This document shows positions 11,138 through 21,885 of a stretch of 21,885 bases of DNA, piece after piece. The notes under the pieces are model-generated. The model was not told the origin of the DNA. It ran no database searches and saw nothing but the letters and a program-made list of their open reading frames with translations. The first letter of the stretch is position 1. Each line of letters opens with the position of its first letter. Location: assembly GCA_037176905.1 (NCBI GenBank), contig JBBBWG010004780.1:1876-23760 (forward strand), given 5' to 3'. This stretch comes from Azolla pinnata. Its lineage: Eukaryota > Streptophyta > Polypodiopsida > Salviniales > Salviniaceae. The position numbers were made by a program, and so were the translations under genes.

Positions 11138-11560
11138 GGATTTTTTTTTAACGCCTGACAAACTTATAAATTACATTTTAACGCCTATTAAAATTTTAAA
11201 ATTTACAAAATAACTGTAGAGTCTTACTGCTATTATTGTTTCTTTTAATTCGGCATTTGCTCTGATTAAGAGATAATCCTGATCACCTGATGTAATTATC
11301 ATTGGTTATGTAGTGTAGCTGGAGCATTCTCAGAGAAGTTGCTCCACTTGGATTTAATCTTTGATTTGGCTAGACCCTAATTTTTTGCGACCTAACCTCT
11401 GATAATTACATCGAGGTTGATCTGGATTGTGACTTAATTTGAATGAACGCCGATTAGGAAATAGCAGTTAGTAAGACCAGACGTCTGACTTTTTATTTTT
11501 TATTTTAATAGGCGTTAAAATGCGATTTACGGTTTTGTCTGGCATTTTTTGGTGATTTTC
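11138..11560. mobile_element. Foldback MITE-like element
   Basis: About 420 bp form one long imperfect inverted repeat. Arms of about 165-180 bp pair from the ends inward; 11174-11194 is the perfect reverse complement of 11502-11522 (21 bp, containing TTTTAACGCCTATTAAAA). Homology continues through ACTGCTATT, a (T)AATTCGGC-like block and GATGTAATTATCA to a central hairpin at 11321-11345 (GGAGCA paired with TGCTCC). There is no open frame of note. Possible target duplication: TCTTTATT at 11130-11137 and again at 11561-11568. Eight bases (nearly nine) would fit a Mutator-type or hAT-type insertion, but the flanks are TTTA-rich, so chance is possible. The superfamily is not assigned. Confidence 0.75.
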
Positions 11561-11652
11561 TCTTTATTTATTGTTTATATCTAGTTATTTATTTCAAAAG
11601 AGGAAGAAGAAGAAGAAGAAGAAGAAGAAAGTCACAATGCAAGAACGACACG

Positions 11653-11675
11653 GAAGCTTCTAGAACATTCTGGAA
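11653..11675. promoter_or_regulatory. Perfect five-unit heat-shock element
   Basis: GAA, TTC, GAA, TTC and GAA alternate with exactly two bases between each (starts 11653, 11658, 11663, 11668, 11673). This is the canonical binding site for heat-shock transcription factors; three units suffice. A TATATAA lies downstream at 11796-11802 and an ATG in good context (AACAAAAATGG) at 11838. The ATG frame stops after 11 codons, so no intact gene is recognised behind the element. Confidence 0.7.
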
Positions 11676-12099
11676 CACGAAGTTTGTGCCATGGCTTGAC
11701 ATGTGTAGTTCTGCGGACTTTGTCTAATTAGGCGGTGTGCTTATGATTCGCCGAATATTGGGCAGGAGGGCCCGACAGTTGAGATCTTGTGTTATTATAT
11801 AACATACCTGCAGATAGAGATCTGCTGAATAACAAAAATGGGGAGGAGGGGGTTTACAGCGTTTGTCGGCTGATTTGGTCCATGCCTTGCTAGATCACAA
11901 ATACCCTCGATTTAATGACATTGAAAATCGAGCAACGTTACCTCTCGATCTAGAAGAAGAAAGAAGATTGTCATTTCCAACGTATAAATTGTTATGTTTC
12001 CTAGCCTGATTGAGTGACAAGAACAATGATACAATTACCTCAGTTGTACAAATTGTTTTGTGATGAATTGAAGCTTGATTCCGGTAACTTTTGAACCAC

Positions 12100-12520
12100 T
12101 TTGTCATTCTCGTCACTAGAACATCGTTCTATGTCTCTTTGCCTCTCTCTGTTGATATTAATCATTGCAAATCATTCGACGTAGGCACAACTTGTCAGGC
12201 TGCATTTAGGTTGTAAGAACTCAGGAGTACCAAGACCTTGTCACACGGATAACTCCACCGGGGTTCTCTGTCTTTATCGGTGGTGTCTATTGACTTGTCT
12301 CTCAATTGTTTGCAGCTCAAGTAGATTACCAGTACGATGACTCGATACACAAAAAGATACATTGTGGTTCTTGGTCTTTTCTCTACGTTTTTCTTATCGT
12401 CCATTGCTAGCGATGTTCATAGATGATTCGGTGGACATATAACTTGTGTTGCATTTGCCGTTTAAAGATTTCACAAGTATAAGGATCTTGTACATAGATA
12501 ACTCATCTTTGGGATGCTTT
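12100..12520. repeat. Degenerate ~250-bp tandem duplication
   Basis: Segments starting near 12110 and near 12345 share an order of matching words. The clearest is the block from about 12172 (TCATTCGACGTAGG, ACAACTTGTCAGGCTGCATTT, ACCTTGTCACACGGATAACTC), matched from about 12423 (GATTCGGTGGAC, ATAACTTGTGTTGCATTT, ATCTTGTACATAGATAACTC). Period is about 250 bp. The copies are well diverged. Both carry a stretch that reads as hydrophobic codons on the plus strand. Confidence 0.5.
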
Positions 12521-12911
12521 TGACGCATAGTGCCACAGGCAAGGCTTTATTAATCGGAACAATCACATCATAGACCTCTCAGTCAATCAGAGCGGGTAAA
12601 ACCATGTTAGAAAGAGAGAACCAAAATTGAAGACATTCAAATTTACGGCAAGAGATGACCAACCGTGTTTTTCTACTTGACCATTGCACATGAAGTAGTT
12701 AAGTATGAACAAACCAAGGGACCTACAGTTTGGGTCTACAAGACAGTTGCTATTGTTTTGACCTGAATGTGAATATTATACATTCTATTAACTTAAAAAC
12801 TGATTGTTATTTTCTATAATTGTAAGATTTTATAAGTTTACTAACATGAAAACTTCTAGCGACATGCAGGCTTAATTAATTGCAAATTTACGCAATTATT
12901 TAGCATATTAC

Positions 12912-13105
12912 ACGTATTTAGCCCTCGTTCCACATGATTAACACGTATTCTACCTGTACTTTATGTACTCAACCCATATTTAACGTACTCAACAACAATA
13001 CGACAAAATACGTATTCGACATATATCTGAATGTTCTATCAGATACTTTTAAAATACGTAGCAGACGTACGAACTAAACGTGTACAAAAATACGCTATCG
13101 TACGT
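12912..13105. promoter_or_regulatory. Cluster of ACGT cores
   Basis: Eight ACGT tetranucleotides occur in under 200 bp, near 12912, 12942, 12983, 13010, 13056, 13065, 13078 and 13102, mostly as (T)ACGTA or ACACGT. ACGT is the core recognised by plant bZIP factors. The cluster is about 600-800 bp upstream of the MSI1 start codon. Function is not shown; the surroundings are AT-rich and partly simple sequence. Confidence 0.35.
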
Positions 13106-13270
13106 AACAACATCGGTACAGAACGACGCGAAATTGTACACACTGCAAAGATTCCAGATCTCCAGAGTTTCAAATTTTTTTTTAAACTGTTCCTTTCTTT
13201 CATCTCCTTCTTCCGATTAGTTCTTATTTGAAATGTTTGTTTATTTGTGAACTTCTTTGAGATTCTTCAG

Positions 13271-19941
<6,671 letters not shown>

Positions 19942-20627
19942 ATATGTAATTTTGGTAACCCTTTCATTCTTCCATTTAATTCAATGATTGGCAAAAACTA
20001 TCAACGTCTGTGCTGATATTGTTGGGCGTGTTACTATTTATTTTGCATTCCTATGCACGAACGATGAGATGTACCAATCATCAAGAGGAGTTTTGCCGCA
20101 AATTTAGAGGCCATGAGCCGTTGATTCCCCTTTAGAAGCTGATTGGGGATCATTGACTTCTTTTGCTCAGCATACCAACAGACATTTGGATGGGTTATAT
20201 GCTTATTTTCTCCCTCGTTATCAGAATTTCACTCTTAAGTGCTCATGCTAAAATACATGCAAAATGTGAAGCTGGTTTTAGCAGTGATCACTAAAGGGGG
20301 TTTGATGGCTATAATCCCAAATGTATCTTGTACAATCGGACAGAGGATCATGGGCTTTTTTCAATGATCACTGTAAAGTCAGATAAGCTCTTAAGATGTG
20401 CATTTAGTAGTAGATTGTGGTACCAAATCAGATAATCTAATTCCATGCTACAAGTAATTTGCATGCTATCTAACCACAGGGAGTGCCATTGAAGGAGAGG
20501 ATTATTACAGGACTCAGAAACACAATTTGGTTTGGGTTTTGTTTGTGCTTTGCAAAAACCTGCAGAAATATTACATGTTAAACGGATGGAGAGATCCGTG
20601 AATATATATTGCGGGTTAGGATGCTTT
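19942..20627. other. Convergent 3' region between MSI1 and the CPDase gene
   Basis: The two stop codons face each other 686 bp apart, so both 3' UTRs and poly(A) sites should lie here. I saw no further gene and cannot place the cleavage sites. Confidence 0.6.
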
Positions 20628-21048
20628 CTATCCCAGCAAAGGGAACTCTGCTACCTTCCTCCATGATTTCAAGGATTTATCAGAAGTGTCTGTGTTGTAG
20701 AGGGCGAGGCTAGAGACTGTGAATTCTTTCCCGGAGAGCTTGGCGCCGAATTCAGCTTCGACAATGTGTTGTGCCTTTGCTTTGCTCTCATCGCTCAGAA
20801 GCCCGTAGTACAAACTCAAATGAGGCATGTAATCTGCAGCACAATCATCATCATCTTCATCATCATCTTCATCTCCATTGAGGTCTTGGTTGCAGCTTCA
20901 GAGGTGCGGATTCGCAGAAAAATACACAGCAATTGTGGTGGAATTCAACCAAAAAGATCTCCTTACCGGTTGCTGCTGAGCCGCCATAATCTTCTGGACT
21001 CGCTTCGCTTGCAAAGAAACGCCGGACGTGCTCGTTGGCATTCATCAC
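20628..21048 (-). CDS. Cyclic phosphodiesterase (2H phosphoesterase), 3' two exons only
   Basis: C-terminal part of a plant cyclic phosphodiesterase, an enzyme family that opens ADP-ribose 1'',2''-cyclic phosphate formed during tRNA splicing. Visible exons on the minus strand: 21048-20967 (VMNANEHVRRFF...) and 20833-20628, joined through a 133-bp GT-AG intron (phase 1, giving ...AAT-D-YMPHLSL). The join keeps the second catalytic 2H motif, H-x-S-x in PHLSLYYG. The end (SLALYNTDTSDKSLKSWRKV) matches the family C-terminus. The first visible exon starts at a strong acceptor (CTTCTTCTTCTAATAAGCAG). The first H-x-T-x motif and the N-terminus are not found before the right edge, so the gene continues outside, or has been truncated there. 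The upstream intron is at least 837 bp. Confidence 0.8.
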
Positions 21049-21116
21049 CTGCTTATTAGAAGAAGAAGAGCACACGAGATTTTGCAGATGTGGTAAGCTC
21101 GATCAGAGGGAAAGAG

Positions 21117-21885
21117 CATCTCGCCATGAACATGCGATACAGGTACAGGTACAGATACAGATCCGACGAGCTTTACTGAAGCAGCAAAAGGATGCATATA
21201 TTGTGATGTAGCAAGCAAGCATTTGGATGGGGCAGGTCTGATCCATTCCCAAAATGGATTAGCTTGACCGAAACAAACGATTCGGCCATGCGATTGGTAG
21301 ATCTGACAGCTTTTGATTGGCGGCTTGGCTTGATGATGGATCCAGGATGAATGAATGAACGGAGATGGTGAGGACTATGGAGGTAATGCAGCAAACAGCG
21401 AGAGCACATCCATCAACATGTGATACAGGTACAGGTACAGGTACAGATCCGAAGAGCTTTACTGAAGCAAAAGCATGCGTCTATGTGATGTAGCAAGCAA
21501 GCATTTTTGGATGGGGCCAAGTCTGATCCATTCCCAAAACGGATTAGCTTGACCGAAACAAAGAATTTGGCCATGAGATTGGCAGATCTGGATCCAGGAT
21601 GAAATGGAGATGACGAGGACGATGGAGGTATGCAGCAATCAGTGGAAGCACATCCATCAACATGTGATACAGGTACAGATCCGGAGAGCTTTACTGAAAT
21701 GAAGCAAAAGCATGCATCTATGTGATGTAGCAAGCAAGCATTTGGATGGGGGCAAGTCTGATCCATTCCCAAAATGGATTAGCTTGACCGAAACAAACAA
21801 TCTGGCCATGAGATTGACAGATCTGGATCCAGGATGAAATGGAGATGATGAGGATGATGGAGGCATACAGCAAACAGTGAAAGCA
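21117..21885. repeat. ~240-bp tandem repeat array, three copies to the window edge
   Basis: Copies run 21117-21406 (290 bp, with an extra ~45-bp piece), 21407-21650 (244 bp) and 21651-21885 (235 bp, ending at a unit boundary at the edge). They are highly similar (CATCCATCAACATGTGATAC, GAGCTTTACTGAA, GATGTAGCAAGCAAGCATTT, GATCCATTCCCAAAA, GGATTAGCTTGACCGAAACA). Each carries a nested ACAGGT hexamer run that varies in length between copies. Open frames across the array repeat the same peptide and are not considered genes. It lies in the intron upstream of the visible CPDase exons. Confidence 0.95.

Larger units (their letters stand above)
11569..13263. other. Intergenic region between the RING-CH and MSI1 genes
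   Basis: It contains, in order, a short TTTA/GAA tract (11569-11632), the heat-shock element with a TATA-like box, a degenerate duplication (about 12100-12520) and an ACGT-core cluster (12912-13105). No protein family was recognised on either strand. Two short plus-strand frames are open but unassigned: 11839-12009 without an ATG, and 12337-12426 encoding 29 aa with a hydrophobic stretch. Confidence 0.5.

Noticed and set aside
10496..11151. Plus-strand frames rich in Glu/Lys or in Tyr-Leu-Phe-Ile repeats
   Set aside because: They are translations of GAA and TTTA microsatellites.
21173..21866. Minus-strand frames with a repeated peptide across the 3' array
   Set aside because: The peptide period equals the DNA repeat period and the frames have no family resemblance. 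They are better explained as the tandem array itself.

Overview
The window reads as nuclear DNA of a land plant. The evidence is telomere-type CCCTAAA/TTTAGGG repeats, canonical GT-AG introns of about 77 bp to 3.7 kb, and four genes of clear plant type. No bacterial operon, tRNA, rRNA or CRISPR array was seen. The lineage cannot be fixed from the sequence alone.

Layout, left to right. (1) 1-2236: GATC-rich and microsatellite-rich DNA with one unidentified 106-codon open stretch. (2) 2237-4463, minus strand: a complete five-exon plant reticulon-like (RTNLB) gene, 274 aa. (3) 4464-6000: its CTT-rich leader, then a 0.9-kb interstitial telomeric array with a second repeat unit embedded six times, decaying into a spacer-derived tail. 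(4) 7446-10510, minus strand: a complete seven-exon RING-CH (RINGv/MARCH-type) E3 ubiquitin ligase, 399 aa, whose third intron is built of six degenerate ~120-bp tandem repeats. (5) 10511-13263: a long TTTA microsatellite carrying a foldback MITE, a perfect five-unit heat-shock element with no recognised gene behind it, a degenerate ~250-bp duplication and a cluster of ACGT cores. (6) 13720-19941, plus strand: a complete six-exon MSI1/RBBP4-type WD40 gene, 423 aa. A telobox overlaps an E2F site upstream of its start codon, and its 3.7-kb third intron holds an antisense retroelement relic. (7) 20628 to the right edge, minus strand: the last two exons of a plant cyclic phosphodiesterase (2H phosphoesterase). 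Its upstream intron contains a ~240-bp tandem array, and the 5' exons lie outside the window.

The genes do not form a pathway. Their products belong to ER shaping (reticulon), membrane-linked ubiquitination (RING-CH), chromatin assembly and Polycomb complexes (MSI1) and cyclic-phosphate hydrolysis (CPDase). All exon structures were worked out by hand from splice sites, reading-frame continuity and remembered family sequences. The three complete gene models sum to whole codon numbers and run uninterrupted from ATG to stop; the CPDase is partial but open through its two visible exons. The less ordinary material lies in the non-coding DNA: the composite telomeric array in a promoter, the foldback element, the orphan heat-shock element and the intronic repeat arrays.
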